Positions 35,264 to 44,931 of a stretch of DNA of 64,000 nt are shown here, piece by piece; position 1 is the stretch's first letter, and the number at the start of each line of letters is the position of its first letter. Source of the DNA: Actinostola sp. cb2023 (taxonomy: Eukaryota > Cnidaria > Anthozoa > Actiniaria > Actinostolidae). A program made the position numbers and the translations under genes. The notes beneath the pieces were generated by a model that saw only the letters and a program-made list of their open reading frames with translations, was not told where the DNA came from and searched no databases. The stretch covers positions 1-64,000 of the forward strand of contig JAUJYZ010001228.1 in assembly GCA_033675265.1 (NCBI GenBank), read 5' to 3'.

Positions 35264-35584
35264 GTGTCAAGCAAATTGTGGTTCGATATCCAGTCAATGT
35301 GCTTGGGGTTTCAAGCTATGGTTACAATCAAGCTGAAGAAATTTCCACACTCCACAATCAAACCTGTCATCATAAACCAGGATTGTGTAGAGAATCACTT
35401 TTGCCAGGTGAGGTCATGTAATGGCCAGAATTCCAATCCCACATATCACCAACAAGAAGGCACACAAAATTCAATTAGATTTGGTCAAACGACGATAAGT
35501 AAGAAGAGCAACACAAGGATGACATCTACTGAACTATCTGCATGCTCCTTACCAAAAAAGCCTAAGAAGAGTGACTTCAAATAA
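35264..35584 (+). pseudogene. P-like gene last exon, 3' part
   Basis: It reads VSSKLWFDIQSMCLGFQ, KPVIINQDCVENHFCQVRSC, NPTYHQQEG, IRFGQTTISKKSN and ends KPKKSDFK stop. The QD-VENHF-R block plus NPT resembles the C-terminal catalytic region of P-element-class transposases. It is in frame with 28860-29078 after removal of the retroelement. Confidence 0.85.
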
Positions 35585-35745
35585 TAATATTGTTGTGCTG
35601 GTGCGTGATATTTGTATTATGCAAGTTGTGCATTTGGCTTGTTTGCTACACTGCAATTTAAATTGACAACACAGACCTTAGTAGTCTTAGTGGTCACTAG
35701 AGGTTTCAGTGACAGAATGATTAGAAAACATTAGTAAGCTTATAG

Positions 35746-35869
35746 GTAATAGCATGGTTTGTAGAGATATTTTGATATCCATTTGACTGGACGGCGAGTT
35801 AAATTTGTGACAATTTTGAAATATCACGAGTGGTATTTATCAAATATCACGTACAAACCATGCTATTAT
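35746..35869. repeat. Short foldback (AATAGCATGGTTTGTA arms)
   Basis: AATAGCATGGTTTGTA is mirrored by TACAAACCATGCTATT, with further imperfect pairing (GATATTTTGATA / TATCAAATATC) inside. Confidence 0.75.
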
Positions 35870-36113
35870 TTGTTTATACCACTATCTGAAAAATAGGTTT
35901 GCAAGCAACAGTAATCAGTAAGCTTATACACGCTCGACTGAACTAACAAAACACAGCAGTCAGCTGTGAAAAAAAACATAGCAAATCTGTGTTCTTATAA
36001 CGATCGTTTTTCGAAGTCAGACAAAGAATGAAAACACATAGTAAAAAGTGATCTAGGCTTCATTTATTACCTTTTGTAGTATTCTTTCTTTGATAATTAG
36101 GTTCTTTTTTTAC

Positions 36114-36243
36114 CTTTCATCACTGAAACTCCACAACGAGTTTGACGAACAGTCGTTTTAGGCTGAGCACCTGCTATTATTTCGTCTATTTCTTCTTTAG
36201 CTAGTTGGTTAAACCTGTCTTTGTCAGGTTCAACAGCCGCCAT
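36114..36243 (-). CDS. First-exon fragment, Crypton-derived (DUF3504-like) protein
   Basis: From ATG at 36243 the minus strand encodes MAAVEPDKDRFNQLAKEE, then DEIIAGAQPKTTVRQTRCG, ending in a GTAAAAA donor at 36113. The pattern (acidic Leu/Ile segment, then T-x-R-Q-T) resembles N-termini of KIAA1958/QRICH1-like proteins derived from Crypton tyrosine recombinases. This is a recollection of the family, not a search. No downstream exon was found on the minus strand. Read through the donor, the frame stops after a few codons. Confidence 0.4.
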
Positions 36244-36442
36244 GACACCGCTGCACCGTGCGTAAAACTGTGATAGACGGCACTAGTGCCGTTGTCATCA
36301 GATAACACATGATCACGTGATCGATGTTAGCCAATCAGAAGCCACAATTTAGTACAGTGTATGAAGTTTGAATAATAAATAGTATTACTGTGATCAAACA
36401 ATTAATAGAGTTTTAGTATCTGAGCAATTGGTTTATTATAAG

Positions 36443-36573
36443 TAATACCATGGCACTGAGGGATATTAGTGATTAAATGTCCCCGAAGCCGAGGAAAGTT
36501 TAGTGGCTTTTACTAAACTTCCCGAGGCTGAGGGACATTTAATCACTAATATCCCGAAGATGCCATGGTATTA
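36443..36573. repeat. Foldback with TAATACCATG ends, small
   Basis: About 60-bp arms: TAATACCATGGCA, GGGATATTAGTGATTAAATG and AGTTTAGT are mirrored almost perfectly around a short loop. Confidence 0.85.
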
Positions 36574-36578
36574 GTTTG

Positions 36579-37438
36579 TAATACCATGATCACCGAGGAA
36601 ATGGACAAAAACACAGGCTTGAGATATTACCGGCGCAAGGAGAATGTATTATAGTGTTTTGTGAAAGAGTCTTGATTAGACTATACTCTGGGGAATGCTT
36701 CATGTTATACATCTTTGTTTCATTTACACAATAAAAGAGTATAAATTAGTTATAGTAAGGAGTACCTGAAGGTAAACAGATCAGAAATGGCGGAAGGTCG
36801 GTTTACTTTTGTGAGAGATGACGAAGTCACAGTGGAGCAAGTAAGGGAGAATATGGTTCCTCAAAACACTAAAAAGTACATACAGAAAAATAGGAAATCG
36901 CTAATATAATATTTCATTGTGTGAACAAATAACAGAAATAGCTATAATAAAATATCCTTTGAATTCGACTTTTGTGCATTTCCTTCTATTGCGCATGCGT
37001 TAACGATGTTGTGGATATCAAAATGCCACTGTATTTTGAGCTTCACACATCCCACACGTCTTGAATGCTCGAGTCATCATAAGTAGAGGAGCGATTAAGT
37101 ACGAATCGGTTTGCTCTTGGGTCCCAATGATTGTGTGTACACCTGGTGTATATGAGGGACTGACTTGCATCCTCATGCATAGTAATGAGGGATATTTAGT
37201 CTAAATGTCCCTCATGAATATAATCATGAGAGACATTTAGTCTAAATTTCCCTCATGATTGTATTCATGAGGGAGATTTAGTCTAAATTTCCCTCATGAT
37301 TGTATTCATGAGGGAGATTTAGTCTAAATTTCCCTCATTACTATGCATGAGCGATGCTTGACTTAGAGCTTTCGTGAGGGATGTTCGATGTTAAATGTCC
37401 CTCGTGGAACAATGAAAACCGAGGTGATCATGGTATTA
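36579..37438. mobile_element. 860-bp element with TAATACCATGATCACC inverted ends
   Basis: The left end TAATACCATGATCACC is mirrored by GGTGATCATGGTATTA at 37438, the same terminal family as the adjacent small foldback. It carries a coding-start fragment (36787) and, near the right end, a palindromic array of about 41-bp units (37174-37346) built on TTAGTCTAAATTTCCCTCAT. Confidence 0.65.
36787..36909 (+). CDS. Short coding start, DUF3504/Crypton-like fragment
   Basis: A 40-codon frame MAEGRFTFVRDDEVTVEQ ... VPQNTKKYIQKNRKSLI. A GTAAGG donor follows the 18th codon at 36841, so it may be a first exon, but the frame also continues to a stop at 36909. The N-T-K-K motif after an acidic segment resembles N-termini of Crypton-derived DUF3504 proteins. 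It lies inside a TIR-bounded element, so it may be a captured gene fragment. Confidence 0.35.
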   Translation: MAEGRFTFVRDDEVTVEQVRENMVPQNTKKYIQKNRKSLI

Positions 37439-37528
37439 ATATATATATCATGATTTAATGAAGAATGCAGTCATCAATATTTACGAGTCAATGCAAGTAT
37501 TGAATCGTTGATGTTTTTTTTATCGCAG

Positions 37529-37573
37529 TACCAGCAACACCACCACCAACCACAGCTTCACCAATGGTAGAGG
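37529..37573 (+). CDS. Pro/Thr-rich linker exon (phase 1-1)
   Basis: A 45-bp exon between a T-rich tract with CAG and a GTAAGTG donor encodes PATPPPTTASPMVE. Such linkers separate domains in extracellular proteins. Its phase-1 end fits the phase-1 start of the fibronectin exon at 41534, giving VE-APQFTV, so both probably belong to one gene. Confidence 0.5.
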
Positions 37574-39800
37574 GTAAGTGGACTTTTTCAAACCGTGAAA
37601 GCAGAAACAGAACAAAGGTCAACCTTGCAATATACGTTTTACTCGTACCCAGGCCTAAGGCCGGTCACGAGTCTAAAATATAGTTGGCATTTGTTTTTTG
37701 GTACATGTCGAGAATGTGGAGAAGGAGACATCGAGTCTGACCACGAGAGAGATTACAAATCACAAACCAATCAAGAAGCACCGGAGGTCAAGGGGCAAGT
37801 TCAGCTGTCAAAATTAAATTTTTAAATTTAAATTAAAATCACTCATGATCACGTAAAGATATCTATAAGTATGTTTTCTCGATTTTGCTAGCACTATTGA
37901 GCGTTTATGTTGTCGAGTGCCACCGGGGCGATTCCAAATTCTGTGTGTTCTACCGAGTCACCCAACAAGTAACCAAACACTGATTTGATCGATCACTATA
38001 ATCGTTATCTCAGATCTAAACATTGAGAAATGTTTAAGTAGTGAATACAGCTATGATGACTAAGCACAATCTGCAATGAAGTGGGACTGGAAACGAGACC
38101 ACTAAAAGCTGATCTATGAGGTTTTATCGACAGTCGAACTCTTTCTTCATAAATCTTGTTGGAGGAAGGTTATGTCGTCTTGTGATTGTGAGAAAAAATC
38201 ATTTGAACGAAGTATGTCTAATACGCTTATCTCATATGCATACAAACGCACACGCCGTCAGCGGTAGACCTACTGGGGACCTACTCTAAAAGATGTCAAG
38301 CGTTTTCGGACCTGGTCGTTCCGCGGACTCAAAATCAGATCCGATAAATCTGAAAAAAATATTAGAACAGTTTAACTTCCATTTTGTATAACTGATAAGG
38401 GTTTATAAGCTTCCGTTGTCTGGGGTGAGACTGGGAACGTGTGTCTCGGTCACTTCAGTTCGTTCCTGATCTCTTCATTCTTCACAGCTCAGTCCTTCGC
38501 CGAATGCAAGGTGGAGGCCCATAAGTATGCGTCTTTCATGCTACAATGCATCCCAGTGCTCAATCGCACCAGGGCACGAGTGAACGCTTGTTTTATAAAG
38601 CGTATAGTCTGATTATGTTCGGATGACTGGTTATCTTGCATTTGATTCATATTAGCCATTAACAAAACCAGTAGGGGACTGGATCCAAGTCCGTAAAACT
38701 AATTCAATAAGAAACTAGTAAACATAGACATCATTTGAGTATAAATAAAGACTATGTATGTATGTGTATGTATTATTTATTGAGAGAGCAGATTAAAGTT
38801 CCCTTTTTTTTTCTTGATGGAAAGTTTGGTGAACTTCGGCTTAATATTGACGATGCTAGAGGGCTTGGAAGAGGTCTATTTTCCCATCACGTTACCAGCA
38901 ATATGAGTCAAGATGGCCGACGCGCATGATCATTAACAACAAATTTTCGCTCAAAATGACGGCCAAATATTACAGTGTATGTATGCGAGGAATGATGTTA
39001 AATCCTTCAATATATATAAAAAGCGTGAAAGTACAAAGTTTCAGTCGCTCGAATTAAAATCATCATTGAATTCTTCTTCGACAAAGTGGTTCCTTTGAAC
39101 GATTTCTGTAGACTAATAAAATCATGATATTTGCACTCTGTACCTTACAATACACTGAAAGCATGAAAGCTTAGTCATTTCTGCTTCCAATGCAGCTACC
39201 CTCCAAAAGTTTCGTTCGCTCTTGTTGTGTTCTGCTGTTTGTTGTGAATCAGATTATTCATAAAACAATCCTAAATTACTATACGCCGAATTCATAATGG
39301 CGTATTTATAGTTTGGCGATACGATGCGTTTCTGGTATAAACGATCACTGTCATCTAAAAGAATACCTAGAAATGAACATTCTTGGAAAGCTTCTTTGCT
39401 GTAGACAAAATATCATTGGAGTTATGACAGATCATGAATAGAGAGTTTTGTATGTATTATTCAAGTTAGTCCTCACCAGCCTCGTTTTGGTGCAATTTCA
39501 CAATGTTCATATCTTCTTAAGGATTTATTATTTGGTTTCAAATCACACGCATAGTATTTAGATAATCACATTCTATCTTATCAAATATTTACTTTTCCCA
39601 AATTAAAATGGTATTTTTTTGGCTTTTATAATTATGCAAATTGAACTTTATTTCTTGACTAAATATACATGTAGTAGTATTTGCTGCCCAAATAGATCAA
39701 ATAGAAGAGAAAATTCCTTGATGCATAAATCTAAATTCGCATGGATACGCATGCATGTTTCAACCAAGTCACGCAACGAGGTAGTCACGCTACGATGTCC

Positions 39801-39957
39801 ATTCTTGGTGTGCAACCACGTGACCAAACATCCCTTGAGAAATAAACAACAAAGATGCAGTGGCCATGTTGGATGAACCAACAAGAGAAGCTAATGAGGA
39901 ATGCAATGTTATTGTCATCCAACATGGCGGCTATGACGTAACGTGCACACCAAGAAT
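39801..39957. repeat. Foldback with ATTCTTGGTGTGCA ends
   Basis: ATTCTTGGTGTGCA is mirrored by TGCACACCAAGAAT. The inner arms contain GGCCATGTTGGATGA and the mirrored CATCCAACATGGC. It is related in its core to 40218-40356. Confidence 0.75.
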
Positions 39958-40217
39958 AGAATGTACCTAGTTTTATTAATTTTTGGTACTCGTTGATCAA
40001 TCATAATTTCAGTAGCACTCCCAACCAAATAGCATCTAAAAAAGAAAGTTAAACCAGTATTTGCCATAACTATCGGATATATAACGGTCATTTTCAATTG
40101 CATTTTGACTGATCGATTGTGTGCATAGTAGCCCAAGTGAACGCCAATAAGGGCGTCTAGTTTCAATATAAAATGCATTTCCATTTATTTACCAGTACTG
40201 ATATTAATACAATTTTC

Positions 40218-40356
40218 TTGGTTTGCAATCGATCCCTTGAGAATTCAAAAGATAAAGACACGGCGGCCATGTTGGTTGAACAAACAATAGACACTAATGA
40301 GCAATCTTTTGTTGAAGTTCAACCAAGATGGCCGCCGTGACGTGTATTGCAAACCA
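40218..40356. repeat. Foldback with TTGGTTTGCAAT ends
   Basis: Outer arms CTGGTTTGCAAT-like; inner arms GGCGGCCATGTTGGTTGAAC mirrored by GTTCAACCAAGATGGCCGCC. It shares the GGCC-ATGTTGG core with the element at 39801 but has different ends. Confidence 0.75.
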
Positions 40357-41210
40357 GCAATTGGTTTGTTTTCTTGTCTTGCATTGTTTTATCTGTGAGT
40401 CGTCTCATTGAGACCTTTGATTAAATGTATCCACCTCAACATAAGCGCTTGATATTTCTAAACAAAGGTGGTTTGATTTTGATAAATTGATAAATTATTT
40501 TGGTGGAAATTTAGGAGAGAATTTCGGACTGCCGCAGGGAGAACGCTGGTCATAATATCGCGGGATTAAAATGCATCAAATTGCTGGTAACGACAAACTC
40601 ATGTAATTTGTTGACGTTGTAAAGCCAACAAACTACATTCATTGTAAAATGTTGGCTGGAGAACACAATCTAAAATAAAAAGCTTAGCAATTTGTCAGAA
40701 TTCGCCTGTTTCATGTCATGAACTTAATATCGTAATTACATTAATTATAATAAACTTGTTCCCAGTTCCCTGCTCATTTTAATAATGACAAACTCCTTGA
40801 TAATTAGGAGTAATTAATGTATTTTCCAAAATAGCTCACGTGACTTGATTATTCAATGAAATTAAAATAAATATATCCCTAATAAATTTTAGTTTTCCAG
40901 AGATGAGGGCAGATTTTGTTACCTCTGACCTGATAGATTGAAGCAAAAATATATGTATAACCATTTATGTACACCAATTACTCGATAGCCTATTTCAATT
41001 CAAAGATTCAATCAACATAGAAGTGGGTCTAGAGGTCACGTGACCACTTTATCCGCCGAAAATATCATATTCCAAAATCTGAATTTCGTGGTGTTAATTA
41101 ACTGTGCCAATTTTGGCGATTTTCAACAAAGAGTAGAAATTGTCTTTTTCACAGTGGTGTGAACCAAGCCAAGTGAAGTTGATTTTATGGGTGTTCAAAC
41201 ATATGGTAGA

Positions 41211-41440
41211 AGAACACCATATCCCTTGACTGATGACTGTGGTCTTTGATGTTATTATACTTGATTAATTTCTTGGGATGTCCATAATAGATCACCATAT
41301 CCCTTGACTGATGACTGTAGTATTTGATGTTATTATACTTGATGGATTTATTGGGATATCCATGGTAGAACAATATGCATCCCTTTAATTGACTAATGAC
41401 AAATACTTGATGAATTTCTTGGGATATCCGTTTAAGGAAA
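41211..41440. repeat. 78-bp tandem repeat (about 2.5 copies)
   Basis: CACCATATCCCTTGACTGAT recurs 78 bp apart (41211, 41289), with a shorter third copy from 41367. Confidence 0.75.
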
Positions 41441-41533
41441 TGGACTTCGATCCTTTGCTTATTCGATGTTATTATGTTTTTCTGCTCTCATATAAAGTAT
41501 GATGACTAGTGTCTTGTCTTTATTTAATCGCAG

Positions 41534-41627
41534 CTCCTCAATTTACAGTAATCAGTTCATTTGAAGGACTGTCGTGTACTGCACAGCTTATTATCGACCA
41601 TTCAACAAGAAATGCCAAAGAGAAAAA
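41534..41627 (+). CDS. Fibronectin type III exon a
   Basis: CAG acceptor, GTAAGT donor. It encodes PQFTVISSFEGLSCTAQLII then TRNAKEKK, the first strands of a fibronectin III-like fold. It starts in phase 1 and ends two bases into a codon completed by the next exon. Confidence 0.65.
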
Positions 41628-41698
41628 GTAAGTTGAATTAGAAAAAGAAGTTGTATTAGCCTGGGCACTTTAATGCAATATTTATTTGCGTATTTCAG

Positions 41699-41879
41699 AT
41701 CTTATGAGATACGTATCAACAAACTTGGAAATTCGCTCTTGTGGGTCCTGGTAACAGATCTTGCTTCTAATTTCACGATTGGTGATGGTAAGTACTACAA
41801 TGGTCACTACAACGTACCGTTAGAGCCTGGGACTACGTACAATGTCGCTGTAAGGGCAGTAACAAGGGCACAGAATGGG
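41699..41879 (+). CDS. Fibronectin type III exon b (receptor-phosphatase-like)
   Basis: After TATTTCAG it encodes SYEIRINKLG, LWVLVTDLASNFTIGDGKYY, NVPLEPGTTYNVAVRAVTRA and QNG, then GTGAGT. The L-P-G-T-x-Y-x-V-x-V-R-A pattern is the conserved F/G-strand signature of fibronectin III domains. The preceding IGDGKYY..HYN motif is typical, from memory, of domains in receptor-type tyrosine phosphatases and related cell-surface proteins. The exon is 60 codons plus the completing base, and frames on both sides match. Confidence 0.75.
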
Positions 41880-41952
41880 GTGAGTATTAAATAGAGAAAA
41901 TAATGTTGTAATGTGTTGACATAAATGAAACAAGTTGTTGTTTACAATTCAG

Positions 41953-42004
41953 GGAGATTGTTACGGGACAACGGCCAATGGTAGCTTTACCTGTAACATG
42001 TCAG
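41953..42004 (+). CDS. Fibronectin gene exon c
   Basis: After ACAATTCAG it encodes GDCYGTTANGSFTCNMS in phase with exon b, then a GTATGA donor. It ends one base into a codon. It probably closes the domain. A further exon may start at about 43310 (acceptor CTTACAG, frame GFESKYGALNDIDLTAKL), but that is uncertain. Confidence 0.55.
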
Positions 42005-43119
42005 GTATGAAAAGTAAGATTGTTAATTGTTATCACCATCGATCATATTCAATTCGTTACCGTCATATCATGATACTTCTCATACTCATTAATTATTCAT
42101 GTTGTATCCATCCAATCAAATGCGTAGAATAACACGATGTGCTGGCGAGAGTAACTGGATTTTTTTCCAGTAACTGCAACTCATAGAAAGTGTCAAGTAT
42201 GTGTAACAGCAGATAGACAGCAACGTGAACTAGCTATATATGGCTTTGAAATTACATAACCAACTATCATCATCATCAACCGCGTCTTCGTCATACTTTC
42301 CTAATTGTTTTTATGGTTATGATTATTGCTGCCATGTTAACGTTTGTTATCATTACAATTCATTCATTAATGTATGTATCTAACGTTTACTCTGATTGGT
42401 TGAAAGGTACTTTCGCATCCGTCGGTTTGCTATCATTAATGTATCATTCTTACGTGCACTCTTATTGGTGGAAATCGGTGTTTCGCTATACAGTTCGTTG
42501 ACGTCACATCCGCATCCATTCGAAATATCGGCTTTTCGTCCGCAAGTGTCCATGTCGACAATTTGAGATTTCTTAACTGAACTGAATTGAACTTCATTGT
42601 ACGTAAGGTCGTTATTAAATAATTTCTACATATTGTCTCTTGCTAATTGATAACATGCACTGAATAACACTGGTTCTCGTCTCATCCTGCGTGTTTAACT
42701 GAAAACTAAACAAGCACGTGTGAAGACGTTTGTGTTACTTATTGATGACAATTATTATCATGATTCTTAATATGATCATAATTGTAATGGTTCTCAATAA
42801 AAACTAATATTGATGGTTTTATTGGTGTTTACAAATACAGTTATGCTTTGTAAACATCTGACATTTCCTTGATTATTGACCGGTATAGAGTTACTTGTGC
42901 AAACAAGTGACTTTAGCCAGTCATAGAATAATAATGGACTTTCTCTTTACAACAATAAATAAAGAGAACAGACACTAGTTATTCATCTATTCTTTACCAT
43001 GTACGAATAAGCTACAGACTATCAACATGTTTTGAAAACCTGTAGCTTTGATTTAATATTTATAAGTCTCAAACAATTGAGTGATTTATTATTATAGCTA
43101 AATTGTGTTATTGTAACAA

Positions 43120-43284
43120 TTGTCACTGTCACTGTCACTGTCACTGTCACTGTCACTGTCACTATCACTGTCACTGTCACTGTCACTGTCACTGTCACTG
43201 TCATTGTCACTGTCACTGTCACTGTCATTGTCACTGTCAGTGTCACTGTCACTGTCACTGTCACTGTCACTGTCACTGTTATTG
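43120..43284. repeat. TCACTG hexanucleotide microsatellite
   Basis: About 27 copies of TCACTG with a few TCATTG and TCAGTG variants. It lies in the probable intron ending at about 43310. Confidence 0.95.
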
Positions 43285-43695
43285 ATGTGGTTTTATTTCT
43301 TTCTTACAGGGTTTGAGTCAAAGTATGGTGCACTGAATGACATCGACTTGACAGCTAAACTGATTTTGAATATTTTATTTTGCAGCGATTTATATGAATA
43401 TCATTGTTCGTTGACTGAAATATATGTATCGATATTTAATATACTTTCCCACTTTCTCTCAAAGTACTTTACGTCCTGGTGAATAACAAGATAGACTGAT
43501 TATTAGATCACTTTTTATCACCGTCGATGAATACACCAAGACTGATGGCAACAAGCGAGGTAATATAAAGGTAATGTAAACACTTAATAGACAATTCAAG
43601 AAATCGTGTTTCTATCTTTAGTTTTGTTAGTAAAACTCCAAACATGTCATGCATCCTTTAGTTTCCTTTGTCCGCGCGTATTGAACTGAGTTTAT

Positions 43696-43697
<2 letters not shown>

Positions 43698-43778
<81 letters not shown>
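43698..43778. repeat. GTCTGC hexanucleotide microsatellite
   Basis: About 13 perfect copies of GTCTGC, only 0.4 kb from the TCACTG array. Confidence 0.95.
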
Positions 43779-44236
43779 TCATCCTTATCTTATCCATGCG
43801 CTATATATAATTTTTAAGGATATCACTATTTTGTTTACAGAAATTGTTTGATGCTGCATCTTGGCTTGTTCATCGTGCCAGCCGTTGATCCAACAGATGA
43901 GATAGAAATGAATGAAAGAATGTCTGAAATACTAACCAATATACGTTTTCAAAACGCAATATGTTAATAATGTTTCTTCAATATATAAAGTGTTCTGTGT
44001 ACAAAGTAGTGTGACTAAATGTATAGTGACTATTCTTGTCAGCTTTGGACTGCAGCTTGTATGTAATTTATAAGGTGTTATTGTAAACCTTAAAACCCCA
44101 AAGGTTACGTCATAGCATGGTCGGGGGTACACGTTCCCCGTTTTTACCATTCGTTGGGTTTTGGGATTTTCGTGTCCGGCTATGATGTATAGGCAATCGG
44201 TTTTGATTTTTTCTTTCTGTAGTTAATTGAAGGCCA

Positions 44237-44270
44237 ATAAAGCTGTTTAAATAAAAAATAAAATTAACTC
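44237..44270 (+). terminator. Possible polyadenylation region
   Basis: AATAAAGC followed by further AATAAA-like hexamers after a non-repetitive stretch. It could be the 3' end of the fibronectin gene or of an old element. Confidence 0.25.
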
Positions 44271-44326
44271 AACTAAAGTTTTAAAATATCTACATTGCAT
44301 ATTACTAGCTCAGATATACAGTCAAT

Positions 44327-44560
44327 GTCATTAAGGTTGTCCACCTCGGAAAGCACATTTACACATTTACACATTTACACATTTACCGCATTCGCAACAT
44401 CACGTGTATATTCGTTTTGCGCACGTGGAACCCAGAGTCAATAGATTCAGTAGAATGCTGCGGCCTTATACAGAAGATTTCAGGTGGAGAGTTGTATTTT
44501 AGCGCTTGTAAAAGTGCAAATGTGTAAATGTGCTTTTCCGAGTTGGACAAACTTAATGAC
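44327..44560. mobile_element. MITE Y, copy 1 (GTCATTAAG ends)
   Basis: 234 bp with long inverted ends: GTCATTAAGGTTGTCCACCT is mirrored by a matching right end finishing CTTAATGAC. The inner arms are CGGAAAGCACATTTACACATTT; the left arm has extra TTACACATT repeats. A reverse-oriented copy is at 58096-58305. Confidence 0.85.
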
Positions 44561-44579
44561 ATAATGACATATATATATA

Positions 44580-44770
44580 TAGTGAAGAGTAATTAAGGAC
44601 TACATTTCGTTCATTGCTGTTTAATCTACAGTTCTGTTTCGTGGGAGCACAAGTGCTCTCACTCTTCAGAATCCTGAATCCTGAAGAGTGAGAGCACTTG
44701 TGCTCCCACGAAACAGAACTGTAGATTAAACAGCAATGAACGAAATGTAGTCCTTAATTACTCTTCACTA
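44580..44770. repeat. Perfect 90-bp-arm palindrome, 11-bp spacer
   Basis: 44580-44669 and 44681-44770 are exact reverse complements over 90 bp by direct reading. The outer ends are TAGTGAAGAGTAATTAAGG; the centre is AATCCTGAATC. AT dinucleotide runs flank both sides. Confidence 0.95.
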
Positions 44771-44931
44771 TAAAGCTCCAACTTCCAGTTGTAGAGCACT
44801 TTTCGAGGACAAATTGGTACCCTTCAGATTGTATATATATATATATATATATGAGGTCTGTTTTCTCAAAAGGGGTCTTGCTGACTAATTCCCATTTTGT
44901 AATAACAGTTCTCACATATATAATATAATAT

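Larger units (their letters stand above)
22147..35584 (+). pseudogene. P-element/THAP9-like transposase-derived gene, broken by nested insertions
   Basis: Nine coding pieces on the plus strand join with matching splice phases into one product of about 880 residues: 22147-23307, 23530-23625, 23739-23877, 23971-24030 joined to 26276-26309, 26466-26685, 26909-27056, 28520-28770, and 28860-29078 joined to 35264-35584. Conserved-looking blocks in order are NGYRWHPK, RLCIDLYC and YIKLPSNKT, GGFVLDEMKIQ, GFVDLGEAHD, ILDGADCNRQF, HNFKKIRNNIEK, MRNHLAEDVLDKKMLF, and VENHFCQVR followed by NPTYHQQ. From memory these match an RNase-H-fold transposase family related to P elements and THAP9 that is common in cnidarian genomes. 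No N-terminal THAP zinc finger was found. There are four lesions: a frame change at an AT microsatellite, a 2243-bp exon insertion, a missing base at 28551-28555, and a 6185-bp last-exon insertion. The gene is very probably dead. Confidence 0.75.
37574..41533. other. Probable intron of the fibronectin gene with MITEs
   Basis: No coding exon is recognised in about 4 kb. Open frames at 37595, 38735, 39619 and 39915 lack domains. It contains foldback elements at 39801 and 40218 and a 78-bp tandem repeat at 41211. Confidence 0.45.

Noticed and set aside
43103..43482. ORF with Ser-Leu or Cys-His repeats
   Set aside because: A translation of the TCACTG microsatellite; any real exon would start after the acceptor at about 43310.
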